This document shows, one piece after another, positions 1 to 5,564 of a DNA stretch of 5,782 bases. The translations under genes were made by a program, and so were the position numbers. A model generated the notes under the pieces. It did no database searches. It had not been told where the DNA came from and was given only the letters and a program-made list of their open reading frames with translations. Origin of the DNA: Bacillota bacterium (lineage in GTDB: Bacteria > Bacillota > Bacilli > Alicyclobacillales > SLC66); NCBI GenBank assembly GCA_021797415.1, contig JAJZZT010000098.1, positions 1 through 5,782 on the forward strand, given 5' to 3'. The number at the start of each line of letters is the position of its first letter. Within the stretch, counting starts at the first letter, position 1.

Positions 1-1053
1 GTAATTGTTGTCATAATTCGTCGTGCTTGAACGGTTGGCGCTGGTGCCGCCGTTTGTCCCTGCCGGCGCATAAGCGGGCAGATTTGGATTCTGTCCCGCC
101 TGCCCCACGACGCCGCCCGTTCCGTTTACGCCCGCGGCCGACGAGGAGGATGCCTGTGCAGACAGCGCCGGGCCTGCGGTCACCTGATGCTGCTGACGCT
201 GCACCTGGTTGAATGAGACGATCGGATTGACCACGACCGACACGTTCCCCTGCCCGACGAAAGATTGCAGGCTCGCATCCAGTTCCTGCTGGACGCTGGA
301 CGCCAACTGCTGGCGCACGGCGAGTTCCTGCTGGATGCCTCCGGAAAGCGTGGAGGCGGCTCCGGCCGCGCTGATCGACGAAAGATCGTTGCCATACTGG
401 TCCACGACGCTGACGCTGGCGGCCGACAGGCCGGAGACCGAGTGCGCGACCAGTTCCTGAATCCCGGTCACCTGCCCCGGCAGCAGCGCGGTGCCCGGTG
501 CGATATCCAGCACCACGGAGGCCTTTGCGCCAAGGTCGACGCCCGGATCCAGGAATGTCTGCGTCTGCGCGGGGACAATGTTGACCACCGCGCTGTTCAC
601 ACCGTTGATGGAATCAATCGCCTGGGCAATCCGGTCCTGCAGAATACTCTGCGTCTGAAGATTCAATTCCTGACTGGACAGACCGAATATATTCCCCTGT
701 TGGAATATCTGAGAGTAATCCACGTATCCGCTTGACGGCAGGCCGACCATGGCCATGTCTATGCGCACCTTGTTGGCATCCGAAGCCGGCACCAGAATGT
801 TGTTGCCCTGCAAGCGATAGGGTATCTTCATGCTGCCAAGCTTCTGTGCGATCTGGCCTGCCGATTTCGTACCGAGGTTGGAAAACACCATCTGATACCT
901 CGGATTGAGAAGCGCAATCGACAACACGGCCACCGTCAGGATAAAAAAAACAATGATCAAAAGCCAGTTTCTGCGTCTTCGGAGATCAAGACCCTGATAA
1001 TACGTCCGCAGTCGGCTTAACCACGCTGCGATGTCAAACTCCATTTCTCGCAT
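1..1053 (-). CDS. fliF: Flagellar MS-ring protein FliF (N-terminal 351 residues, runs off the window)
   Basis: FliF forms the MS ring in the cytoplasmic membrane, on which the rod, C ring and export gate assemble. The frame reads open from an ATG at 1053 to the window edge, giving 351 residues of a protein usually about 520-560 long. Residues 1-29 are a basic cytoplasmic tail. Residues 30-49 are a transmembrane helix (start WLLIIVFFIL). From about 51 follows the YscJ/FliF ring-building domain, with YQMVFSNLGTKSAGQIAQKL, the VGLPSSGYVDYSQIF stretch and SQELNLQTQSILQDRIAQAI, as in other FliF proteins. Residues about 286-351 are rich in Gln, Ser, Gly and Asn and probably disordered, as the FliF periplasmic linker commonly is. 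The second membrane helix and the FliG-binding tail lie outside. An AGGCGG sequence 7 nt upstream supports the ATG at 1053; a second in-frame ATG at 1044 is possible. The gene starts 27 nt after fliE, so the two are very likely co-transcribed. Confidence 0.96.
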   Translation of the reverse strand, partial: MREMEFDIAAWLSRLRTYYQGLDLRRRRNWLLIIVFFILTVAVLSIALLNPRYQMVFSNLGTKSAGQIAQKLGSMKIPYRLQGNNILVPASDANKVRIDMAMVGLPSSGYVDYSQIFQQGNIFGLSSQELNLQTQSILQDRIAQAIDSINGVNSAVVNIVPAQTQTFLDPGVDLGAKASVVLDIAPGTALLPGQVTGIQELVAHSVSGLSAASVSVVDQYGNDLSSISAAGAASTLSGGIQQELAVRQQLASSVQQELDASLQSFVGQGNVSVVVNPIVSFNQVQRQQHQVTAGPALSAQASSSSAAGVNGTGGVVGQAGQNPNLPAYAPAGTNGGTSANRSSTTNYDNNY

Positions 1054-1080
1054 CACCCTGCCGCCTGCTGTAAGTGCACG

Positions 1081-1389
1081 TTATATTTGCATGTTCATCA
1101 CTTGGTTGTAGGCGGAAACCACTCTGTCGCGGACCTGGACCGTCAGATCGACCGCCAGTTGAGCCTGCGTTGCGGCGATCATCACGCTCGAAATGCTGGG
1201 AGCAGTGCCGGAAGCCAATGCGATCCCCAGATTTTCCGACTTGGCCACCAGACCGTTCACCCCCTGCAACGCCTGATCCAGCACTGTCTGAAACCCTCCC
1301 GGCGACCCGGTTGCGCCTGTCGCCGACGCACCGCCCACACCCGTCGTCTTCACGGCCGGCAACATCGCGGAAAGCGGCGAAATGGCCAA
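1081..1389 (-). CDS. fliE: Flagellar hook-basal body protein FliE
   Basis: FliE is a small rod component that joins the MS ring to the proximal rod and is exported by the flagellar type III system. The product is 102 residues, the usual family length. The N-terminal third is Gly/Ala/Thr-rich and variable. The C-terminal half carries the family pattern: FQTVLDQALQGVNGL near 33-47, then VMIAATQAQLAVDLTVQVRDRVVSAYNQVMNMQI at 69-102, cut here into VMIAATQAQL and RDRVVSAYNQVMNMQI as its most recognisable parts. The start is TTG at 1389. No ATG gives a full-length product, and an AGGTGA ribosome site sits 6 nt upstream. That site overlaps the TAG stop of flgC, so translation of the two genes is probably coupled. 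The gene lies between flgC and fliF as in B. subtilis. Confidence 0.95.
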   Translation of the reverse strand: MAISPLSAMLPAVKTTGVGGASATGATGSPGGFQTVLDQALQGVNGLVAKSENLGIALASGTAPSISSVMIAATQAQLAVDLTVQVRDRVVSAYNQVMNMQI

Positions 1390-1395
1390 TGCGCC

Positions 1396-1401
1396 TCACC
1401 T
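1396..1401 (-). promoter_or_regulatory. Ribosome binding site of fliE, overlapping the flgC stop codon
   Basis: The minus strand reads TAGGTGAGG across the end of flgC. AGGTGA is an exact match to the anti-Shine-Dalgarno sequence and lies 6 nt before the TTG used for fliE. The first two bases of AGGTGA are the last two bases of the flgC TAG stop. This fixes the fliE start and suggests that ribosomes finishing flgC help initiation on fliE. Confidence 0.8.
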
Positions 1402-1843
1402 ACTTCCCGAGATTGATCGATTCGACATTCATCGTCTTCGTCGCGCTAAAAGCGGTCACATTGGCCTGATACGCGCGCGACGCCGTCATCAGGTCAATCA
1501 TCTGGCCGGACAGGCTGACATTCGGCATCTGCACATAACCGTTCACCGCGTTCGGGTTTGTCGGATCGTAAACCAGCTTAAACGGGCTGGGATCCCCCAC
1601 GATGCCCGCCACCCGCACGCCGCCGCCGGAAAAACCGGCGTTTCCCTGTGCCACGGCTCCCTGAAACGTCTGCGCAAACGACAGGGGAGAGGGCGTGAAA
1701 ACCACATCCTCCGCCCGGTACGGTCCGCCCTGGGCCGTCCTGCCGGTGTTGGCGTTGGCGATGTTGTTCGCGATCACGCTCATCCACAGGCTGTTGGCCG
1801 TCAGGCCCGATGCGCTGATCGAAAGTCCGGAATACAGTCCCAA
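1400..1843 (-). CDS. flgC: Flagellar basal-body rod protein FlgC
   Basis: FlgC is a proximal rod protein of the flagellar basal body, secreted through the type III apparatus. With the TTG start at 1843 the product is 147 residues, within the normal family range. It begins LGLYSGLSISASGLTANSLW, matching the conserved FlgC N-terminus. The rod-family signature ANNIANANT is at residues 25-33. The C-terminal coiled-coil segment is at about 107-145, with MPNVSLSGQMIDLMTASRAY inside it. An in-frame ATG at 1894 would add 17 residues (MVDGSSGRKDHCGELDG). I reject it because those residues are unlike FlgC, and because GGGGAG sits 9 nt before the TTG. The gene follows flgB after a 92-nt gap that can form alternative hairpins. 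Confidence 0.94.
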   Translation of the reverse strand: MGLYSGLSISASGLTANSLWMSVIANNIANANTGRTAQGGPYRAEDVVFTPSPLSFAQTFQGAVAQGNAGFSGGGVRVAGIVGDPSPFKLVYDPTNPNAVNGYVQMPNVSLSGQMIDLMTASRAYQANVTAFSATKTMNVESINLGK

Positions 1844-1852
1844 TCCGTCCAA

Positions 1853-1858
1853 CTCCCC
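1853..1858 (-). promoter_or_regulatory. Ribosome binding site of flgC supporting a TTG start
   Basis: GGGGAG lies 9 nt upstream of the TTG at 1843 and is the only good ribosome site near the conserved start of the FlgC protein. The in-frame TTG at 1852 has this site directly against it with no spacing, so it is unlikely to be used. Confidence 0.55.
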
Positions 1859-1871
1859 ACAGTGATCCTTC

Positions 1872-1911
1872 CGCCCCGAAGAACCATCAACCATCCGGGG
1901 CGCATCCCCGG
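1872..1911 (-). repeat. Two overlapping, mutually exclusive hairpins in the flgB-flgC gap
   Basis: On the transcript, CCGGGG (1911-1906) can pair with CCCCGG (1900-1895) around a 5-nt loop. The overlapping CGCCCCG (1902-1896) can instead pair with CGGGGCG (1878-1872) around a 17-nt loop. The two stems share the middle C-rich strand, so only one can form at a time. Neither is followed by a U-run, so neither is a canonical terminator. The second stem ends 13 nt before the flgC ribosome site. A role in processing or translation control is possible but unproven. Confidence 0.5.
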
Positions 1912-1935
1912 CGTCCCTAAAAAATCGACCGGGTC

Positions 1936-2343
1936 CTAATCAAGAATCGCCGTCCTCAGCATGGTAAACTGGTCGGTCATTTCCTGAACCAGCGCCCCAT
2001 ACTGAATCTGGTTGACCGCCATGTCGCTCATGACGGCGTTTTGTTGCACACCGCCCGAAGAAGGGCTTGCCGATGTAACGACCGGCTGAACCGACAGCGG
2101 ATTTGCAGAGTTGGTCAGGTCGCGTCCGCTGTTCGCCGCCATCGGCAGAGAGCCGGTTCCCGCAGGATTCCACCCCGAAGCGGCCAAACTGGCGCGCAAC
2201 AGACTGGCAAAATGAACGGTCTGTTCCTTGTATCCCGGCGTGTTGACATTCGCGATGTTGTTCGCGTCCACCTGCTGGCGCACCTGGCTGGCGGAAATGG
2301 CGGACGACAGCGCTCCGAACATCACCGAATCAAGTGTCGACAC
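1936..2343 (-). CDS. flgB: Flagellar basal-body rod protein FlgB
   Basis: FlgB is the first proximal rod protein and usually opens the fla/che operon in Bacilli. The product is 135 residues, the normal family length. The rod signature DANNIANVNTPGYK is at 26-39, preceded by an amphipathic helix (LDSVMFGALSSAISASQVRQ). Residues about 53-100 are the variable Ser/Gly/Pro/Asn-rich middle. The end, AVNQIQYGALVQEMTDQFTM, is the C-terminal rod helix. The start is GTG at 2343, with GGGGGTGA 9 nt upstream, one base from the ideal GGAGGTGA. An internal ATG at residue 8 would cut into the conserved N-terminal helix. The gene lies 140 nt after codY, and that gap holds repeated Spo0A-box-like motifs. Confidence 0.95.
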   Translation of the reverse strand: MSTLDSVMFGALSSAISASQVRQQVDANNIANVNTPGYKEQTVHFASLLRASLAASGWNPAGTGSLPMAANSGRDLTNSANPLSVQPVVTSASPSSGGVQQNAVMSDMAVNQIQYGALVQEMTDQFTMLRTAILD

Positions 2344-2400
2344 GGCTCGCTTTCACCCCCAGACTTCACTCGCTTCTCCATTGAGACAGTTCAACATCAA

Positions 2401-2448
2401 TCGACAAACCCCTTCTTGAAAAATCGACAAACCCGACAAATTTGTCGA
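2401..2448. promoter_or_regulatory. Cluster of four TTTGTCG(A/G) motifs resembling Spo0A boxes upstream of flgB
   Basis: The minus strand carries TTTGTCGA at 2408-2401 and 2431-2424, and TTTGTCGG at 2440-2433. The plus strand carries TTTGTCGA at 2441-2448. The last two face each other and form the perfect 14-bp palindrome CGACAAATTTGTCG (2434-2447). The Spo0A box is usually written TGTCGAA or TGNCGAA; three of these sites match six of its seven bases and the fourth five. In B. subtilis both Spo0A and CodY are reported to repress the fla/che operon. The cluster lies 58-105 nt before the flgB start, a fitting place for such control. Assignment to Spo0A rests on motif similarity alone. I could not identify a convincing -35/-10 pair nearby. 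Confidence 0.45.
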
Positions 2449-2463
2449 GATATTCCCTGTTTC

Positions 2464-2478
2464 CGGCGCGTCGCGCCG
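2464..2478. repeat. GC-rich perfect palindrome just after codY
   Basis: CGGCGCG-T-CGCGCCG starts 5 nt beyond the codY TGA. In RNA it would give a 6-bp all-GC stem with a 3-nt loop. The codY transcript continues GAAACAGGG rather than a U-run, so it is not a classical intrinsic terminator. It could slow polymerase, protect the 3' end of codY mRNA, or bind a protein. Confidence 0.4.
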
Positions 2479-2483
2479 TTTAT

Positions 2484-3263
2484 TCAGCGATTCCGCACCT
2501 TGTGCAACTGCGGGAGCAACTTGTCGTTCAGGATTTTGATATACGTCCCTTTCATGCCAAGCGAACGCGACTCGATAACGCCCGCGCTCTCCAGTTTGCG
2601 CAGCGCGTTGACGATCACGGAGCGTGTGATGCCGACCCGGTCGGCGATCTTGCTGGCCACGAGCAGCCCCTCGCTCCCGTCCAACTCCGCAAAAATGTGG
2701 TCAACCGCCTCCAATTCACTGTAGGAGAGTGAATCCACAGCCATCTGCACAACCGCGCGCGCCCGCGTATCCTGCTCAATCTCGTGCGCCCTGGACCGCA
2801 GGATCTCCATGCCGACAACCGTCGCGCCGTATTCTCCGAGCAGCAGATCCTCTTCCGTAAACTCGCGGTCGGCGCGCGCGAGCACCAGCGTGCCGAGCCG
2901 TTCGCCGCCGCCCACGATCGGAACGATGGTGGAGTACTTCGCGCCGTCCTCCTGATCGCCGTCGTCGGCCAGCGCCTGCAGTGGATCCTCGTCCGACAGG
3001 TTGGACGCCGTGGCGTCGTGCCGCAGCAGCGTCGCGTTGTAATCCGAAGGAAACACGCGCGACGCGTGCGCGTCGGCGCGCAGTTGTGCGGCTGTCGCCT
3101 CGGTTTGCAACGCTTCGCCCAGGATCTTCCCTGAGCGGGAAACCACGTACACATGCGTGTTCATGACATCGCGCAAAACCTCGGCCACTTCCTGAAAGTC
3201 CACATACTGTCCCGCGCGTTGCAGCAATCGATTGATTCTGCGTGTTTTCGCCAGCAGATCCAT
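2484..3263 (-). CDS. codY: GTP- and branched-chain amino acid-sensing global repressor CodY
   Basis: CodY is a dimeric cytoplasmic regulator that binds DNA when GTP and Ile/Leu/Val are plentiful, repressing amino acid biosynthesis, transport, motility and stationary-phase genes. From the ATG at 3263 the product is 259 residues, the length of B. subtilis CodY. It begins [15 protein letters not shown]. Residues 1-150 form the GAF ligand domain: [19 protein letters not shown] at 31-49, the FPxxY motif of the ligand pocket at 71-75, and [20 protein letters not shown] at 111-130. A linker helix at about 150-175 leads to the winged helix, with helix-turn-helix [20 protein letters not shown] at 203-222. 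Ser215 in GITRS, a known phosphorylation position in B. subtilis, is present. The region from 180 to 245 is nearly identical to that of other Bacilli. The segment 76-110 is the most divergent. AGGAGGA 7 nt upstream fixes the start. The gene follows hslU by 69 nt, matching the codVWXY operon. Confidence 0.98.
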   Translation of the reverse strand: MDLLAKTRRINRLLQRAGQYVDFQEVAEVLRDVMNTHVYVVSRSGKILGEALQTEATAAQLRADAHASRVFPSDYNATLLRHDATASNLSDEDPLQALADDGDQEDGAKYSTIVPIVGGGERLGTLVLARADREFTEEDLLLGEYGATVVGMEILRSRAHEIEQDTRARAVVQMAVDSLSYSELEAVDHIFAELDGSEGLLVASKIADRVGITRSVIVNALRKLESAGVIESRSLGMKGTYIKILNDKLLPQLHKVRNR

Positions 3264-3270
3264 TTTCAAT

Positions 3271-3277
3271 TCCTCCT
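3271..3277 (-). promoter_or_regulatory. Ribosome binding site of codY
   Basis: AGGAGGA sits 7 nt before the ATG at 3263. It rules out the upstream in-frame ATGs at 3299 and 3290, which would place this consensus ribosome site inside the coding region and add residues not found at the start of CodY. Confidence 0.9.
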
Positions 3278-3278
3278 G

Positions 3279-3299
3279 ATGCGCCCCCATACTGCGCAT
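3279..3299 (-). repeat. Small inverted repeat directly upstream of the codY ribosome site
   Basis: ATGCGC (3299-3294) and GCGCAT (3284-3279) are perfect 6-bp arms around a 9-nt loop on the transcript. The stem ends one base before the AGGAGGA of codY. It is short and may be chance, but its position could affect ribosome access. Confidence 0.3.
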
Positions 3300-3332
3300 T
3301 TTCCTGTTGTTATTTCTTCATCTTGCCATATT

Positions 3333-4709
3333 TCAGAGAATGTAGTGGCTCAAATCGCGGTCGCGCACGATCGCCGACAGCTTCTCCATAACGTACTCCA
3401 CCGTGATGACCACCGTCTGCGAACCGATATCCGGAGCTGAAAAGAGCAGTTCCTCAAGCATCCGTTCCACCAGCGTGTGCAGTCTGCGCGCTCCGATGTC
3501 TTCTGTCGCGCTGTTGACCTGCACGGCGATTTCCGCCATTTTGCGGACCGCGTCAGGCAAAAACGTGACGGTGACATCCTCCACTGCGAGCAATGCCGCG
3601 TATTGCGTCAACAATGCGTGCTCCGGTTCCGTCAGAATCCGCTCCATGTCGTCGGCGGACAGGCTCGCCAATTCGACGCGGATAGGAAAGCGACCCTGGA
3701 GTTCCGGAATGAGATCGGACGGTTTGGACATGTGAAACGCCCCGGCGGCGATGAACAGGATGTGGTCGGTTCTGACCGGGCCGTATTTGGTCACGACGGT
3801 CGATCCCTCCACAATCGGCAGGATGTCCCGCTGCACCCCTTCGCGCGACACGTCCACCCCGCCCCGGCTCTCCCGCGACGCGATCTTGTCAATCTCGTCA
3901 ATGAAGATCATGCCCGACTCCTCAACCCTGTGCACCGCCTCGGCGTGGACATCATCCATGTCGATCAGCTTTTGCGCCTCTTCTTGCAACAGTATCTTGC
4001 GCGCATCCGCGACCGGCACCTTGCGATGTTTTTTGCGCTTTGGAACCAGATTGCCGAGCATCTCTTGTAAGTTTCCCATTCCTTCGGGACCTACTCCGGG
4101 CATCAGGTCCATGGCCGGAAGAGCGACTTCCTCGACCACAATGTCCACAATGCGCTGATCGAGTCGACCCGCCAGTAAATCCGGCCGCAACCGTTCGCGC
4201 TCCATCCGGATGTTCTCCGACGCTTCGGGCCGCCTGTCATCGGACGACATCATCAGCATTTCCAGGGGGTTTTTGAATCCCCTGTCCGCCCGCGGTTCCG
4301 GAACCAGCGCTTCGAGCAGGCGCTGGGTCACCGCATTCTCGGCGCGGTCGCTCACGCGCTCCATCCGCTCTGCCTTGACCATCCGGATACTCGTCTCCAC
4401 CAGATCGCGCACCATGGAATCGACATCGCGGCCCACATATCCCACTTCCGTGAACTTTGTCGCTTCCACTTTGACAAAGGGCGCCCCCGTCAGACGCGCG
4501 AGACGGCGCGCGATTTCCGTCTTGCCAACACCGGTCGGTCCGATCATCAGAATGTTTTTCGGGGCCACCTCATCGCGCAGATCGGGCGCAAGCCTGTCCC
4601 GCCTGTAGCGATTTCGCAGGGCGATCGCCACCGCGCGCTTCGCCTCCGCCTGCCCCACCACGTATTTGTCCAACTCCGCGACAATCTGCCGCGGCGACAG
4701 AGACTGCAT
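3333..4709 (-). CDS. hslU: ATP-dependent protease ATPase subunit HslU (ClpY)
   Basis: HslU is the AAA+ unfoldase that caps the HslV peptidase, unfolds substrates and feeds them into the proteolytic chamber in the cytoplasm. The product is 458 residues, between E. coli (443) and B. subtilis (467). Visible motifs are the Walker A GPTGVGKT at 57-64, the substrate-gripping pore loop GYVG at 90-93, the variable I domain at roughly 110-240, Walker B FIDEID at 269-274, the arginine finger in ELQGRF (Arg340), and the sensor-2 motif GARRL at 406-410. The C-terminus ends SHYIL, matching the tail that docks between HslV subunits. All catalytic positions appear intact. The ATG at 4709 is preceded by GGGGGG with 6 nt spacing and an in-frame TGA 21 nt upstream, so it is the only sensible start. 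The gene lies 74 nt after hslV and 69 nt before codY. Confidence 0.98.
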   Translation of the reverse strand: MQSLSPRQIVAELDKYVVGQAEAKRAVAIALRNRYRRDRLAPDLRDEVAPKNILMIGPTGVGKTEIARRLARLTGAPFVKVEATKFTEVGYVGRDVDSMVRDLVETSIRMVKAERMERVSDRAENAVTQRLLEALVPEPRADRGFKNPLEMLMMSSDDRRPEASENIRMERERLRPDLLAGRLDQRIVDIVVEEVALPAMDLMPGVGPEGMGNLQEMLGNLVPKRKKHRKVPVADARKILLQEEAQKLIDMDDVHAEAVHRVEESGMIFIDEIDKIASRESRGGVDVSREGVQRDILPIVEGSTVVTKYGPVRTDHILFIAAGAFHMSKPSDLIPELQGRFPIRVELASLSADDMERILTEPEHALLTQYAALLAVEDVTVTFLPDAVRKMAEIAVQVNSATEDIGARRLHTLVERMLEELLFSAPDIGSQTVVITVEYVMEKLSAIVRDRDLSHYIL

Positions 4710-4783
4710 GCGCGTCCCCCCGCTCGGTCATTTGCATTTGTGAAACGTTCTCTGCAGTCATGCTGGTGCAGACAGCCCGCTGC

Positions 4784-5320
4784 CTATACCTCTTCGACCG
4801 TCAGTTTATCGTTGGTGTATACACAGATTTCTGCGGCGATCGAAAGCGCGGTCACCGCGATCTCCCTGGCGGACAAATCGGCGTGGCGCATCAGAGCCCT
4901 GCCTGCCGCAAGGGCGTACGCTCCGCCCGAACCAATGGCGCACACTCCGTCATCCGGCTCGATCACTTCGCCCGTTCCGGAAATCAGGAGCAGGCAATCC
5001 TGCGAAAGGGCGATCAGCATCGCCTCAAGCTTGCTTAGCATCCGATCCGTTCGCCATAACTTCGCAAGTTCCACAGCCGCCCGGGAAACATTGCCATGAA
5101 ACTCCTCCAGTTTTTGCTCAAACTTTTCCGAAAGCGCCATGGCGTCGGCGACGCTCCCCGCAAACCCCACGATCACCCGGTCGTGGTAGAGCCGACGGAC
5201 TTTTCTGGCCGACGACTTCATGATCATCGAATTGCCGAACGTCACCTGGCCATCCCCGGCCATTGCCCCGCCTTGTCGGGTGCGGATCGCGAAGATCGTG
5301 GTACCGCGAATCGCTTCCAC
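4784..5320 (-). CDS. hslV: ATP-dependent protease peptidase subunit HslV (ClpQ)
   Basis: HslV is the proteasome-like N-terminal-nucleophile peptidase that forms a double ring and degrades proteins unfolded by HslU. The product is 178 residues, the normal family size. It reads MEAIRG followed by [20 protein letters not shown]. Thr7 is the expected catalytic N-terminal residue (Thr1 after processing); Asp23 in AGDG and Lys40 in ARKVRR match the E. coli catalytic Asp17 and Lys33. [56 protein letters not shown] and EICVYTND are family blocks. The GTG at 5320 is the start; AAGGGGGTG, one base from ideal, ends 4 nt upstream. The six residues before the threonines mean cleavage is needed to expose the nucleophile. 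Unlike B. subtilis CodW there is no serine at position 2. The 244-nt gap to xerC appears to be caused by an inserted repeat element. Confidence 0.97.
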   Translation of the reverse strand: MEAIRGTTIFAIRTRQGGAMAGDGQVTFGNSMIMKSSARKVRRLYHDRVIVGFAGSVADAMALSEKFEQKLEEFHGNVSRAAVELAKLWRTDRMLSKLEAMLIALSQDCLLLISGTGEVIEPDDGVCAIGSGGAYALAAGRALMRHADLSAREIAVTALSIAAEICVYTNDKLTVEEV

Positions 5321-5324
5321 ACGA

Positions 5325-5333
5325 CACCCCCTT
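5325..5333 (-). promoter_or_regulatory. Ribosome binding site of hslV supporting a GTG start
   Basis: AAGGGGGTG differs by one base from the ideal AAGGAGGTG and sits just upstream of the GTG at 5320, with 6 nt between the G-run and the start. It lies immediately beside the CTACAGG copy that borders the putative inserted element, so the insertion left this site intact. Confidence 0.75.
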
Positions 5334-5340
5334 CCTGTAG
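5334..5340. repeat. Left copy of the 7-bp direct repeat CCTGTAG
   Basis: This copy is paired with an identical one at 5544-5550. The two lie symmetrically, each four bases outside the terminal inverted repeats, as a target-site duplication would. Seven matching bases over this distance can also arise by chance. Confidence 0.4.
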
Positions 5341-5344
5341 AGGT

Positions 5345-5539
5345 TGTTCAAAAAGGGGCCGGAACTCTCTGGCGCTGGCGGAGTCATCGCCGGAAATGCT
5401 CCCTCACGTACCCAAGAACATACGCTCGGTCCGCATTTCTGGCTGCTTCCAATGGGACATGGGATAAAGTCCACTGCACACTCGGCTTATCCCATGTCCC
5501 ATTGCACTGCGCAAATCTTATCCGTCCTCTTTTTGAACA
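5345..5539. mobile_element. Putative miniature inverted-repeat element between xerC and hslV
   Basis: The ends are 18-bp inverted repeats with 16 matches: TGTTCAAAAAGGGGCCGG at 5345-5362 and, on the other strand, TGTTCAAAAAGAGGACGG at 5539-5522. The 195 bp between the outer ends contain no credible gene. Four bases outside each end comes the same 7-bp sequence CCTGTAG (5334-5340 and 5544-5550), which may be a target-site duplication around a 203-bp insertion. Removing 203 bp plus one repeat copy leaves 34 nt between xerC and hslV, a normal operon spacing. The element also holds a perfect 18-bp hairpin. It resembles a non-autonomous MITE or the relic of an insertion sequence. No transposase is seen, and I do not recognise the family. 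A long structured intergenic RNA is the main alternative. Confidence 0.5.
5450..5504. repeat. Perfect 18-bp inverted repeat with 19-nt loop
   Basis: CAATGGGACATGGGATAA (5450-5467) is followed after 19 nt by its exact reverse complement, TTATCCCATGTCCCATTG (5487-5504). Each arm holds a short internal repeat, ATGGGA-C-ATGGGA. The transcript from xerC towards hslV would form a very stable stem here. No U-run follows in either direction, so a simple terminator is unlikely. It sits off-centre inside the putative miniature element. Confidence 0.85.
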
Positions 5540-5543
5540 GACA

Positions 5544-5550
5544 CCTGTAG
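5544..5550. repeat. Right copy of the 7-bp direct repeat CCTGTAG
   Basis: This copy is identical to that at 5334-5340 and on the xerC side of the putative element. On the minus strand it reads CTACAGG, starting 14 nt after the xerC stop codon. Confidence 0.4.
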
Positions 5551-5564
5551 CGTGCTCAAGTCCC

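Noticed and set aside
265..735. 156-codon plus-strand open frame
   Set aside because: It lies opposite fliF, whose coding sequence is convincing, and shows no family resemblance of its own.
1844..1894. Seventeen-residue N-terminal extension of FlgC from the ATG at 1894
   Set aside because: The added residues do not fit FlgC, they are coded by the hairpin region, and the ribosome site GGGGAG supports the TTG at 1843.
2341..2354. TGAAAGCGAGCCGT on the minus strand as a CcpA catabolite-response site
   Set aside because: Only the first half matches TGWAANCG; the second half fails at the fixed positions, and it overlaps the flgB ribosome site and start.
2412..2426. ATTTTTCAAGAAGGG on the minus strand as a CodY box before flgB
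   Set aside because: It matches only about 9 of 15 positions of AATTTTCWGAAAATT and lacks the symmetric second half.
1382..2724. Long plus-strand open frames opposite flgC, flgB and the end of codY
   Set aside because: They are rich in Arg and His in the manner of antisense readings of GC-rich genes and cross several real genes and gaps.
3264..3299. Twelve-residue N-terminal extension of CodY from the ATG at 3299
   Set aside because: CodY proteins begin close to the [11 protein letters not shown] sequence, and a consensus AGGAGGA would fall inside the extension.
5298..5308. GTGGTACCGCG on the plus strand, identical to part of the T-box motif of tRNA-sensing leaders
   Set aside because: It is the complement of the hslV codons for Arg-Gly-Thr-Thr at the catalytic N-terminus. 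There is no plus-strand gene downstream and no specifier stem upstream.
5344..5550. 68-codon plus-strand open frame inside the putative element, beginning with TTG
   Set aside because: The translation has no recognisable family pattern, the frame merely spans the inverted repeats, and no proper ribosome site precedes it with normal spacing.
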